Under the pieces are notes generated by a model. It had not been told where the DNA came from, searched no databases, and was given only the letters and a program-made list of their open reading frames with translations. From the NCBI GenBank assembly GCA_910588105.1, contig CAJUQD010000053.1:1-16167 (forward strand): 16,167 nt of DNA, read 5' to 3'. The position numbers were made by a program, and so were the translations under genes. Below, in pieces: positions 6,038 to 13,779 of the stretch; position 1 is the first letter of the stretch; every line of letters begins with the position of its first letter. The stretch comes from an uncultured Oscillospiraceae bacterium. GTDB taxonomy: Bacteria > Bacillota > Clostridia > Oscillospirales > Oscillospiraceae.

Positions 6038-7144
6038 ATGGGCACTGTGGTTATCACCGACGGGAAATACCGCTCCTCCATCGCCGCCGCCCGGATGCTG
6101 GGCCGGGCGGGGTGGCGGGTCGTCGCCGTCCAGAGCCGGGGGGACTGCCCCCTGGAGCCGCCGGTATTTACCTCCCGCTATGTGTCCGAAGCCCGCTGGC
6201 TGGACGGCTCCGCCGCCGATTTGGACTACCCGGACCGGCTGTATGCCCTGCTGGAGGGGTACGGCCATCCTGTGCTGTTCTGCGCGGGGGCAGCCACCCT
6301 CAACGCCGTGTCAGGGCAGCGGGAGCGGTTTTCCCAGGCGTGCGATTTCCTCATCGCCTCCCCGGACGTGCTGGACGCCCTGAACGACAAGGAGGCGGTC
6401 CACCGGCGCTGCCGGGAACTTGGCATACCCGTCCCCCGCTCGTTTGACGGGGAGCCGGATTGCTATCCCGTGATTATCAAGCCCCACTGCGGGGAAAAAT
6501 TCGGGCTGAAGGCCCAGGATCGCTACGCCCAGGCAAACAATGCCCAGGATTATGAGATCTACCGGCTGCTCATGTCCCGGTACGATCCCAGCCCCATCGT
6601 TCAGGAGAAGGTGGAGGGGGCGGGCGCGGGGGCCAGCCTGCTGCTGGACCGGGAGGGGCGGCTCGTTTCCGCCATCTGCCACCGCCGCGTCCGGGAATAC
6701 CCCGTCTCCGGCGGGCCGTCCACCTGCTGCGAGAGCTTTTACGACGAGGGTATGATTGCCCAGGCGTATCGCCTGCTGTCTTCCTTCAGGTTTGTGGGCA
6801 TGGCCATGGTGGAGTTCAAGGGTGCTTTCGTGCTGGAGGTCAACCCCCGGGTCTGGGGCAGCTTCCCCATGACCGAGCGGGCGGACAGCCCCTTCGCCCA
6901 GCGTTACGCCCGGGCCGCGATGGGGGAGCGGCTGGACTACCGGCCCCAGGATTATAAAACCGGGGTGCGCATGCGCTTCACCCTCAACGACGGCGCGGCC
7001 ATGCTGGACTACCTGCGCCGCGGGCGGCCCGGCCCCTTTTTCCAGGGGGTGGCCGACTGGTTCCGGGCCCGGGAAGCCCTGTCCGCCGGGGACGACCCTG
7101 CGCCGTGGCGGCGCTACCTGCGAAATACACTGCTGAGAAGGTAA
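6038..7144 (+). CDS. ATP-grasp domain protein (carboxylate-amine ligase-like)
   Basis: Predicted ATP-dependent ligase joining a carboxylate to an amine through an acyl-phosphate; the substrate is unknown. 368 aa; the start has AAGGAGGGG 5-6 nt upstream. Domain order: a Rossmann-like pre-ATP-grasp domain (about 1-105, opening MGTVVITDGKYRSS), the ATP-grasp fold (about 110-300) with the ATP-binding strand VIIKPHCGEKFG, and the metal-binding end with E259 (MVEFKG) and E267-x-N269 (EVNPRVWGSF), the standard Mg ligands. The C-terminal 65 residues are Arg-rich and contain no recognised domain. No signal peptide, so cytoplasmic. First gene of a three-gene operon; its stop is two bases before the start of the PHP gene. 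It resembles ATP-grasp enzymes found in polysaccharide or peptide-tailoring loci more than primary-metabolism enzymes. Family is clear, the reaction is inferred. Confidence 0.88.
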   Translation: MGTVVITDGKYRSSIAAARMLGRAGWRVVAVQSRGDCPLEPPVFTSRYVSEARWLDGSAADLDYPDRLYALLEGYGHPVLFCAGAATLNAVSGQRERFSQACDFLIASPDVLDALNDKEAVHRRCRELGIPVPRSFDGEPDCYPVIIKPHCGEKFGLKAQDRYAQANNAQDYEIYRLLMSRYDPSPIVQEKVEGAGAGASLLLDREGRLVSAICHRRVREYPVSGGPSTCCESFYDEGMIAQAYRLLSSFRFVGMAMVEFKGAFVLEVNPRVWGSFPMTERADSPFAQRYARAAMGERLDYRPQDYKTGVRMRFTLNDGAAMLDYLRRGRPGPFFQGVADWFRAREALSAGDDPAPWRRYLRNTLLRR

Positions 7145-7146
7145 TT

Positions 7147-7866
7147 ATGGAGCTGAAATTAGACCTGCACATACACTCGGAGCGCTCCCCGGACGGGGTG
7201 ATGGCGCTGGAGGAAATCGTGTCCCTGGCAAAAGCGCGGGGACTGGACGGCGCTGCCGTATGCGACCACGACCTGGCGTTGGCCGACCCGCCGGAGTTTG
7301 GGGACTTCCTCCTCATACCCGGCATAGAGGTATCCACCCAGCTGGGCCATCTTCTGGGGCTGTTCGTCACCGGGCCGGTGGACACCCGCGACTTTTTCCA
7401 GGCCGTGGAGATCATCCACAGCCAGGGCGGGCTGGCGGTACTGGCCCACCCCTTCGAGCACTCCCGGGACGGGGCCCGGCTGGCCCCCGCCGTCCCCCTG
7501 CTGGACGGCATCGAGGTGTGGAACAGCCGGGCGGACCGGAAGCTCCACGACGCCAACCGCCTGGCCGCCAGCTTTGCCCAGGTGTGCCGCCTGCCCGCCT
7601 TTGGGGGGAGCGACGCCCACCGCCCCCAGGAGGTGGGAAACGGCTATACCTGTGTGGAGGCGGACGCGCTGACGGCGCAGGCGGTAAAAACGGCCCTGCT
7701 GTCCGGGCGCGCCCGGGCCCAGGGGACGCGGAGCCGGGCTTGGTACGCCGCCCGCAGCCAGCTCACCAAGCGCCGCAAGACCGGGGCAAAGCCCTTGAGC
7801 TATGTGAAATGGGCGGCTTTTGCCGCCAAGTGCTGCGCCCAGGATATTTTTTGGAGGGGAGACTGA
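7147..7866 (+). CDS. PHP-domain metal-dependent phosphoesterase
   Basis: Predicted hydrolase of a phosphoester using a trinuclear metal site. 239 aa. The start is the ATG at 7147 with GAGAAGG upstream inside the end of the ATP-grasp gene; an upstream in-frame start would overlap that gene by 40 bases and lacks the family N terminus. The PHP ligands are all present: H8 and H10 (DLHIHS), D40-H41 (CDHD), E61 (GIEVST), H101 (LAHPFE), and D156 with H158 (GGSDAH). It is shorter than TrpH/YciV (RNase AM) proteins and lacks their internal insertion. The C-terminal 60 residues are basic (KRRKTGAK). The 2-nt and 3-nt spacing to its neighbours implies translational coupling and a shared pathway. The substrate could be a phosphorylated sugar, nucleotide or polymer intermediate; nothing in the sequence decides. 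Confidence 0.9.
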   Translation: MELKLDLHIHSERSPDGVMALEEIVSLAKARGLDGAAVCDHDLALADPPEFGDFLLIPGIEVSTQLGHLLGLFVTGPVDTRDFFQAVEIIHSQGGLAVLAHPFEHSRDGARLAPAVPLLDGIEVWNSRADRKLHDANRLAASFAQVCRLPAFGGSDAHRPQEVGNGYTCVEADALTAQAVKTALLSGRARAQGTRSRAWYAARSQLTKRRKTGAKPLSYVKWAAFAAKCCAQDIFWRGD

Positions 7867-7869
7867 GCC

Positions 7870-9150
7870 ATGTCGCTCATCGTAAAAATCGGAAAAAAGG
7901 GGAAGCGGCTGGTAAAAAAGCTGCTGCCCGAGGAGAAGCGCCAGCTGAGCTACACCCGCCGGATCGAGCGGGTCAAGACACCGCGGCGCGTGTGCGCCAT
8001 GACCTTCGACGACGGGCCCATGGACCTGCCCGCCGCCCCGGACCGCTTTGAGGGCCGGGCGCTCACCGATGTGCTGCTGGACGCCCTGGCCGAATTTGGG
8101 GCCAAAGGGACCTTCGACGTCATCGGCGACACCAGCGAGAACTATCCCGACCAGGCGGGCAAGGTGGGCAGCGCCGCCTGGGGCGGCGTCAAATACGACC
8201 ATTATCCCGACATCGGCAAGGACGGAAAAGGAGGGGCGGCCCACTGCGAACGGCTGGTCCGGCGTATTCTGGACGAGGGCCACCAGATCACCAACCACGG
8301 CTACCGCCATATCATTTTCGGCAAAAAGCCCTTTGTCTACGGGCAGCGGGAGTACCTGGGCGGCGTGGACAGGGCGGTGGACGACCTGAACCGGCTGGAT
8401 CTGCTGCTGCGGGAGAAATACGGCTATCAGATGACCATGACCCGCCCGCCCCACTATGTAGACCACATGCAGGATGGCTTCACCAGCTACGATGTATGCG
8501 ACCGAATGGGCTACCAGTACATGGCCGCCTCCTTCGACGGGGCCGGCTGGCTGCCCTCCGTCCTGGCCGACCCGGACGCCGCTCTGGAGGCGGAGGTGAA
8601 CGCCATGGTGGAGCCCATGAAGAAGGCCTTGGAGCAGAATCCGGACTTCTTCTGCGGCCAGGTCATCTTCCAGAAGGACGGCTACAACATGGCCAAGCGC
8701 ACCCCGGTGGCCTTCGGGCTCCCCAGGCAGCTGAAGCTGTTGAAGGAGTACGGCTACCAGGTGGTGACGGTGGCGGAGCTGATGGGGGAGAGCCCCTTCG
8801 CTGACCTGGGCCGGGACGATCCGCTGTTTGACAAGCTGTGCCGCCTCCAGAGGGACCGGGCGGTGGCCTACTCGGACAACCGGGTGCGGCTGGACCAGCC
8901 CATGACCTGGGGGGAGCTGGCCATGCTGATGGCCCCCAAGGGGGAGGCCATGAACCTGCGCTGGGCCAAGATCCGTTCCACCGGCCGGCGCGAGGACGCC
9001 TATTGCGGCGCTCTGGAGTGGTGCATGGACCACGGGCTCCTCCCCCGGGGAATCCAGTCCGGCGGCCCGGTCACCGCCCTGCCCGGCGGGCTGTTCGACC
9101 GTACCCAGGGCTTTACCCGGCGGGATGTATACGCCGCCTACCAGGAGTAA
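7870..9150 (+). CDS. NodB-type polysaccharide deacetylase with SLH-like C terminus
   Basis: Predicted metal-dependent N- or O-deacetylase of a carbohydrate (carbohydrate esterase 4 fold). 426 aa; the start ATG has GGAGGGGA about 9 nt upstream, inside the end of the PHP gene. NodB motifs in order: TFDDGP (45-50, catalytic base and metal Asp D47-D48), H143 and H147 in NHGYRH (metal ligands), and RPP near 197. An insertion of about 50 residues between motifs 1 and 2 includes YPDIGKDGKGG. Residues 316-426 resemble a degenerate SLH wall-binding pair (LFDKLCRLQRDRAVAYSDN, then a Pro/Thr-Trp stretch, and ALEWCMDHGLLPRG). The N terminus is strongly basic (KIGKKGKRLVKK) with no hydrophobic signal segment, which is odd for a wall enzyme. 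Last gene of the operon; a strong terminator follows at once. Confidence 0.88.
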   Translation: MSLIVKIGKKGKRLVKKLLPEEKRQLSYTRRIERVKTPRRVCAMTFDDGPMDLPAAPDRFEGRALTDVLLDALAEFGAKGTFDVIGDTSENYPDQAGKVGSAAWGGVKYDHYPDIGKDGKGGAAHCERLVRRILDEGHQITNHGYRHIIFGKKPFVYGQREYLGGVDRAVDDLNRLDLLLREKYGYQMTMTRPPHYVDHMQDGFTSYDVCDRMGYQYMAASFDGAGWLPSVLADPDAALEAEVNAMVEPMKKALEQNPDFFCGQVIFQKDGYNMAKRTPVAFGLPRQLKLLKEYGYQVVTVAELMGESPFADLGRDDPLFDKLCRLQRDRAVAYSDNRVRLDQPMTWGELAMLMAPKGEAMNLRWAKIRSTGRREDAYCGALEWCMDHGLLPRGIQSGGPVTALPGGLFDRTQGFTRRDVYAAYQE

Positions 9151-9157
9151 ACGGAAA

Positions 9158-9197
9158 GGCCCCGGCGTCCATAGGGACGCCGGGGCCCGCTTTTTTT
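9158..9197. terminator. Strong bidirectional terminator between the deacetylase gene and ptsI
   Basis: GGCCCCGGCGTCC (9158-9170) and its exact complement (9175-9187) form a 13-bp stem with loop ATAG, followed on the plus strand by T7 (9191-9197). On the minus strand it is followed by a shorter T-rich stretch (TTTCCGTTT), so it probably ends both the operon and the convergent ptsI transcript. Confidence 0.93.
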
Positions 9198-9204
9198 GCA
9201 AGGC

Positions 9205-10815
9205 TCAATCGCACTCGATGACCGCTCGCTTAACGGCGGGGATGGAGGCAGGGGAGACAGACAGCTCGTCGATGCCCACACTCATGTAGAAGGCGGTGAG
9301 GGCGGTGTTGGCGGCGGATTCGCCGCAGATGCCCACCCAGATACCCGCGTCGTGGGCGGCTTTGGCGGTGCGCTCAATGAGGCGCAGGATAGCCGGGTGG
9401 CCGGAGTCGAAGAGGCTGCTGATGTTGGCGTTCATCCGATCGGCGGCCAGGGTGTACTGGGTCAGGTCGTTGGTGCCGATGGAGAAGAAGTCTACCTCCT
9501 TGGCCAGCACGTCGGCCATAACGGCGGCGGCAGGGGTTTCGATCATGATTCCGTATTCCACATCCTGGCTGTAAGGCACGCCCTCCTTGTCCAGCTCCTG
9601 GCGCACCTGGGCCAAAATCGTCTTGATCTCCAGCACCTGCTCCAGGTGGGTAATCATGGGGAACATGATGTTCAGCTTGCCGTATACCGACGCGCGCAGC
9701 AGCGCCCGCAGCTGGGTGCGGAAGATATCCGGCTGCTTGAGGCAGATACGGATGGCCCGGTAACCCATGGCGGGGTTTTCCTCCCCCTCAATGCCGAAGT
9801 AGGGGGCCTGCTTGTCGCTGCCCAGGTCCAAGGTGCGCACCACCACCGGCCGGGGCGCCAGCCGGGCCAGCACCTCCTTATAAATCTGGAACTGGGCCTC
9901 CTCGGTGGGGAAGTCGGGGCTGTCCAGATAAATGAACTCGCTGCGGAACAGCCCCACCCCGCCGCCGCCCCGGGCGATCACCGCGTCAATGTCCTTCAGC
10001 CCGCCGATGTTGGCGCACACCAGAACCTTGTGGCCGCTCTTGGTCACCGCTTTGCGGTCCTTATACGCCTCCAGCGCGGCCTGGTCGGCCAAAAACGCCT
10101 CCCTGCGGCGGGTAAAGTCCGCCCGGGCGGACTCGTCCGGGTGGGGGAGTACCTCGCCGGTGGAGCCGTCAATGGCCACAAGGCCGGATTGGGGCAGCCT
10201 GGCGTAGTCGTCCCCCATGCCCACGATGCAGGGGATGCCCAGGGTGCGGGCCAGGATGACGGAGTGGGAGGTGGACGAGCCCAGCTTGGTGACAAAGCCC
10301 GCCACCCGGTTTTTGTCCAGCCGGACGGTCTGGCTGGGCAGCAGATCCTCCGCCGCCACAATTACCGGCTCGTCGGGGAACTCGGCGGTATCCGGGATGC
10401 CCTTGAGTACCCGGATCAGCCGGTTGCCCACGTCCGTGATATCGGCGGAGCGGGCCTGCATATACTCGTCCTCCATGGCCTTGAACATGGCGGCCAGGCC
10501 GTCCGCGGTCTGCCGTACGGCGTATTCGGCGTTGAAGCCCTGGTCCAACAGCTCGTCGATGCCGTCGATGAGGTCAGGGTCCTCCAGCATCATGCGGTGG
10601 ATATCAAACACCTGGGCCACGTTCTCATCGGTGGCCCGGGCCTTCTCGTACAGGCCGTCCAGCTCCCGGATCGCCTGGGCGGCGGCCTGCTCATAGCGCT
10701 GGTGCTGCTGGGCCGGATCCAGCCCGGTTTCCTCCACTACGGACAGGTCGGGTTCTTCCAGGTAAAACAGCTGGGCTACAGCCGCCCCCGCCGAAGCGGC
10801 GATTCCCTTCAACAT
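9205..10815 (-). CDS. ptsI: Phosphoenolpyruvate-protein phosphotransferase (PTS enzyme I)
   Basis: First enzyme of the sugar phosphotransferase system: takes phosphate from PEP onto its own histidine and passes it to HPr. 536 aa, somewhat shorter than the roughly 570 of E. coli, as in other clostridia. The start ATG read from 10815 gives MLKGIAASAG, the usual N terminus, with GGAGG 8 nt upstream; an upstream in-frame ATG at 10830 overlaps that site. The phosphorylated histidine is H184 in SSTSHSVILAR, the swivelling-domain motif. The C-terminal PEP-binding barrel carries the FFSIGTNDLTQY signature and the catalytic C497 in GICGESAAN. No HPr (ptsH) or EII gene is adjacent in this window, so it acts as a stand-alone general PTS gene. 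Transcribed divergently from recD2; probable promoter at 10881-10909. Confidence 0.97.
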   Translation of the reverse strand: MLKGIAASAGAAVAQLFYLEEPDLSVVEETGLDPAQQHQRYEQAAAQAIRELDGLYEKARATDENVAQVFDIHRMMLEDPDLIDGIDELLDQGFNAEYAVRQTADGLAAMFKAMEDEYMQARSADITDVGNRLIRVLKGIPDTAEFPDEPVIVAAEDLLPSQTVRLDKNRVAGFVTKLGSSTSHSVILARTLGIPCIVGMGDDYARLPQSGLVAIDGSTGEVLPHPDESARADFTRRREAFLADQAALEAYKDRKAVTKSGHKVLVCANIGGLKDIDAVIARGGGGVGLFRSEFIYLDSPDFPTEEAQFQIYKEVLARLAPRPVVVRTLDLGSDKQAPYFGIEGEENPAMGYRAIRICLKQPDIFRTQLRALLRASVYGKLNIMFPMITHLEQVLEIKTILAQVRQELDKEGVPYSQDVEYGIMIETPAAAVMADVLAKEVDFFSIGTNDLTQYTLAADRMNANISSLFDSGHPAILRLIERTAKAAHDAGIWVGICGESAANTALTAFYMSVGIDELSVSPASIPAVKRAVIECD

Positions 10816-10880
10816 ACAAAAGACCTCCATTCTTTTGGCAAGTTTACATAGGCGCGTCAATATCGCGCGGCTCTCTTTTG

Positions 10881-10909
10881 TGTATAACATATAATCCTGC
10901 TTCCCGCAA
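10881..10909 (-). promoter_or_regulatory. Probable promoter of ptsI
   Basis: On the minus strand TTGCGG (10904-10909) and TATACA (10881-10886) are spaced by 17 bp. The match is moderate. The predicted start is near 10874, leaving a leader of about 60 nt with the ribosome site at its end. Confidence 0.5.
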
Positions 10910-10917
10910 TGGGTATG

Positions 10918-10942
10918 GGCAAAATTTTTTAAAAATTTTGCC
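10918..10942. repeat. Perfect AT-rich palindrome in the ptsI-recD2 divergent region
   Basis: GGCAAAATTTTT (10918-10929) and AAAAATTTTGCC (10931-10942) are exact complements around a single central T. The palindrome begins 9 bp upstream of the ptsI -35 and ends about 50 bp upstream of the recD2 -35, so it may be an operator or activator site for ptsI, or a terminator-like barrier between the two transcripts. The A-tract/T-tract core would also be intrinsically bent. Confidence 0.7.
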
Positions 10943-10993
10943 ACGCCCCCCCTTTTTCAAATCCTGCCTCCCCTGCTTTTTTTGCCGCCCCCC

Positions 10994-11022
10994 TTGAAAA
11001 ATCCGCCGCAGCCTGCTATAAT
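10994..11022 (+). promoter_or_regulatory. Sigma-A promoter of recD2
   Basis: TTGAAA (10994-10999) and a perfect TATAAT (11017-11022) with a 17-bp spacer. The predicted start is near 11029, about 28 nt before the preferred ATG. Confidence 0.8.
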
Positions 11023-11056
11023 ACGGTAAAACGTTTGTTTGGACGGAGGGATGGCC

Positions 11057-13288
11057 ATGCAGCCGGACATCGCCGGGGCGGCGCAGCGCAACCAGGTGGA
11101 GGGCACGGTGTCCGCCGTGCTGTTCCGCAACGAGGAGAACGGCTACACCGTGCTCAGGCTGGACTGCGGGGAACGGGGGGAGATCACAGCGGTGGGCTGT
11201 ATGCCCGGCGCCGCCCCCGGCGAGGCGCTGGAGCTGGAGGGAAGCTGGGGCCGCCACCCCAGCTACGGCGAGCAGTTCAAGGCGGAGGTGGTCACCCGGC
11301 GCATGCCGGTGGGGGAGAAGGCCATCTTCGAATACCTGGCCTCCGGGGTGGTGAAGGGGGTCCGCATGGGGTTGGCCCGGCAGATCGTGGACCGTTTTGG
11401 GGAGGACGCCCTGGCCGTCATCGAAAACGAGCCGGAAAAGCTGTGTGAGATCCGGGGGGTGTCCCCCAAGCGGGCCCGGGCCATCGGCGAGGATTTCCGG
11501 CAGAAGATGGGGATGCGCCGGCTGGCGGAGTTTTTATCGGAGCACCGCCTGCCCCTGGCCGCTGCCATGCCGCTGTACCAGCGTTTCGGCGACTATGCGG
11601 TGGAGGTGGTGCGGGACAATCCCTACCTGCTGGCCGACCGCACCCTGGACATCCCCTTCGCCCAGGTGGACCAGCTGGCCATCGAGCTGGGGGTGGCGGG
11701 GGACGATCCCCAGCGGGTGGAGGCCGCGCTGGTTTTCGAGCTGGACCACAACGCCGACAACGGGCACGTGTTTCTGCCCGAGCAAAAGCTTTTAAACGCC
11801 ACCGCCGCCCTTATCGGGGTGGAGGGGGAGTGCCTGGCCCAGGGGCTGGGCGCCCTGGTTGAACGGGGCGAGGTGGTGCGGGAGAACATCGCCGGGGTAA
11901 CCGCCTGCTACCCCGCGGGCCTGTACGGCGCGGAGTGCTATGTGGCCATGCGGCTGGGGGAGATGTGCCGCACCGAGATCGCCCCGCCGGAGGGGCTGGG
12001 GCGGCTCATCGACAATATCCAAAAGGAGCAGGGCATCCGGTACGCGAAACAGCAGCGCACGGCGGTGGAGCTGTGCGCCTCCCGGCAGGTAATGCTGCTC
12101 ACCGGCGGGCCGGGCACCGGCAAAACCACCTCCCTGCGGGGGGTGCTGGCCCTGTTCGAGACCCTGGGGCTGGAGACCGCCCTCACCGCCCCCACCGGGC
12201 GGGCGGCCAAGCGGATGGGGGAGACCTGCGGGGCGGACGCCGTTACCATCCACCGGCTGCTGGAGACCAAGCTGGATCCCTTTACCGGCCAGCTGGCCTT
12301 CACCAAAAACCAGGACGAGCCGTTGGAGGTGGACGCGGTGATCGTGGACGAGACGTCCATGGTGGACGTGTCCCTCATGGCGGCGCTGCTGGCGGCGCTG
12401 CGGGGGGACTGCCGGCTGGTGCTGGTGGGAGACCCGGATCAGCTGCCCTCGGTGGGGCCGGGCAACGTACTGGACCACCTGATCCGCTCCGGGGTGGTGC
12501 CTGCGGTGTCGCTGACGGAGATCTTCCGCCAAGCCAGGGAGAGCGCCATCGTCATGAACGCCCACGGGGTAAACCGGGGGGACGTGCCTGAACTGAACAA
12601 CAAGGCCAGGGATTTCTTTTACCTGGGCCGCAGGGACGCGGCAAGGACGGTGGACACCGTGGTGGAGCTGTGCCAGACCCGCCTGCCCCGGAACATGGGC
12701 ATCCCCCCGGAGCAGATCCAGGTGCTCACCCCCACCCGGAAGCGGGGGGCGGGCACCGCCGCGCTGAACCGGGCCCTCCAGGAGGCGCTCAATCCTGCCC
12801 AGGAGAGCCGGGGGGAGCGGGCCTTCGGCCCCTACATCTTCCGGGAGGGGGACCGGGTAATGCAGGTGAAAAACAACTACGACCTGTTCTGGGAGAATCC
12901 GGACACCGGGGAAAAGGATCTGGGCGTGTTCAACGGGGACATCGGCACCATTGTGGAGGTAGATGCGGGGGGGATCACCGTGTCCTTTGACGGACGGCTG
13001 GCCGCCTACCCGCCGGAGCTGCTGGGGGAGCTGGAGCCCGCCTACGCCGTTACAGTGCACAAGGCCCAGGGCAGCGAGTACCGGGCGGTGATTCTGGCGC
13101 TGAGCGACGTGCCCCCCTCCCTGCTGGCCCGGGGGGTGCTGTACACCGCCATCACCCGCGCCCGGGAGCTGTTCATTTTGGTGGGCGATGGGGAGCTGAT
13201 GGCCCGGATGGCGGCCAACGACCGGCAGATGAGGCGGTATTCCGCCCTGCGCACCAGGTTGCTGCGGGAGACGGGACAGGAGGCGTGA
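11057..13288 (+). CDS. recD2: RecD2 family ATP-dependent DNA helicase
   Basis: 5'-3' superfamily 1B DNA helicase acting in DNA repair outside RecBCD. 743 aa. The ATG at 11057 is preferred because GGAGG lies 7 nt upstream; the ATG at 11051 would abut that site, and a TTG at 11039 is a weaker alternative. N-terminal region (about 1-75): OB-like, with VEGTVSAVLFRNEENGYTV. Helix-hairpin-helix region about 105-215. Helicase motor: Walker A GGPGTGKT (350-357), Walker B VDETSM (D431-E432), HKAQG at 668-672, and YTAITRAR at 696-703 with the arginine finger region. The long N terminus and lack of RecB/RecC partners identify RecD2 rather than RecD. The next gene starts 3 nt after its stop, with the ribosome site inside the recD2 end, so the two are translationally linked. 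Confidence 0.95.
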   Translation: MQPDIAGAAQRNQVEGTVSAVLFRNEENGYTVLRLDCGERGEITAVGCMPGAAPGEALELEGSWGRHPSYGEQFKAEVVTRRMPVGEKAIFEYLASGVVKGVRMGLARQIVDRFGEDALAVIENEPEKLCEIRGVSPKRARAIGEDFRQKMGMRRLAEFLSEHRLPLAAAMPLYQRFGDYAVEVVRDNPYLLADRTLDIPFAQVDQLAIELGVAGDDPQRVEAALVFELDHNADNGHVFLPEQKLLNATAALIGVEGECLAQGLGALVERGEVVRENIAGVTACYPAGLYGAECYVAMRLGEMCRTEIAPPEGLGRLIDNIQKEQGIRYAKQQRTAVELCASRQVMLLTGGPGTGKTTSLRGVLALFETLGLETALTAPTGRAAKRMGETCGADAVTIHRLLETKLDPFTGQLAFTKNQDEPLEVDAVIVDETSMVDVSLMAALLAALRGDCRLVLVGDPDQLPSVGPGNVLDHLIRSGVVPAVSLTEIFRQARESAIVMNAHGVNRGDVPELNNKARDFFYLGRRDAARTVDTVVELCQTRLPRNMGIPPEQIQVLTPTRKRGAGTAALNRALQEALNPAQESRGERAFGPYIFREGDRVMQVKNNYDLFWENPDTGEKDLGVFNGDIGTIVEVDAGGITVSFDGRLAAYPPELLGELEPAYAVTVHKAQGSEYRAVILALSDVPPSLLARGVLYTAITRARELFILVGDGELMARMAANDRQMRRYSALRTRLLRETGQEA

Positions 13289-13291
13289 CAA

Positions 13292-13711
13292 ATGGAAAAA
13301 CGGGAACAGAAAATACAGGCCTGGTTCGGGATGTGGCTCCAACAGTCGGAGGCGGGGATTGAGGATGTTTTCGACTCAAACGCGGTTTACATTGAGAGCT
13401 GGGGGCCGGAGTACCACGGGCTGGAGAAGATACGCCACTGGTTTCGGGAGTGGAACAGCCGGGGCGCGGTGGTGCGCTGGGATATCCGGCAGTTTTTCCA
13501 CCAGGGGGGCCAGACCGTGGCGGAGTGGGTCTTTGAGGATCGGATGGACGACGGGACCGCCCAGGCCTTTGAGGGTATGAGCCTCATCCGCTGGACGGCG
13601 GAGGGCAAAATCGGCTTTTTGCAGGAGTTCGGCTGCAATCAGGACCGATACGACCCGTATCGGAACGGCCCGGAGCCCCAATTCCGGGACGAACAGGCGA
13701 TGTGGTTCTAG
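13292..13711 (+). CDS. NTF2/SnoaL-like small protein
   Basis: 139-aa protein predicted to adopt the cone-shaped NTF2-like fold; members serve as isomerases, hydrolases or ligand-binding modules, so no reaction can be assigned. Features fitting the family: an N-terminal helix (MEKREQKIQAWFGMWL), the YIESWGPEYHGLEKIRHWF segment that closes the pocket mouth in SnoaL-like proteins, and a C-terminal curved sheet (VAEWVFEDRM, then MSLIRWTAEGKIGFLQEF). Many aromatic and acidic residues line the putative pocket. The start ATG has AGGAGG 9 nt upstream, overlapping the recD2 stop region. It is joined to recD2 without an own promoter, although a functional link to DNA repair is not evident. Cytoplasmic, no signal peptide. 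Confidence 0.8.
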   Translation: MEKREQKIQAWFGMWLQQSEAGIEDVFDSNAVYIESWGPEYHGLEKIRHWFREWNSRGAVVRWDIRQFFHQGGQTVAEWVFEDRMDDGTAQAFEGMSLIRWTAEGKIGFLQEFGCNQDRYDPYRNGPEPQFRDEQAMWF

Positions 13712-13748
13712 ATTCGCGGTCTGCGGGGAGCAATTCTCACGCCGGTTA

Positions 13749-13757
13749 TGGTACAAT
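13749..13757 (+). promoter_or_regulatory. Extended -10 promoter of the XRE regulator gene
   Basis: TGGTACAAT fits an extended -10 (TGnTACAAT). No good -35 lies 17 bp upstream. It is 22 bp before the start codon, so the leader would be short and carry AGGAGG. It implies that the regulator is expressed separately from recD2. Confidence 0.45.
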
Positions 13758-13779
13758 TTCCCCGATAGGAGGGAATCAA

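Noticed and set aside
7159..9201. A 680-codon minus-strand frame over the PHP and deacetylase genes
   Set aside because: Antisense to two genes with catalytic motifs, low complexity, and it crosses the strong terminator at 9158-9197.
9196..10851. A 551-codon plus-strand frame over ptsI, and a 516-codon minus-strand frame over recD2 (11792-13342)
   Set aside because: Both are repetitive Gly/His/Val-rich shadows of well-identified genes.
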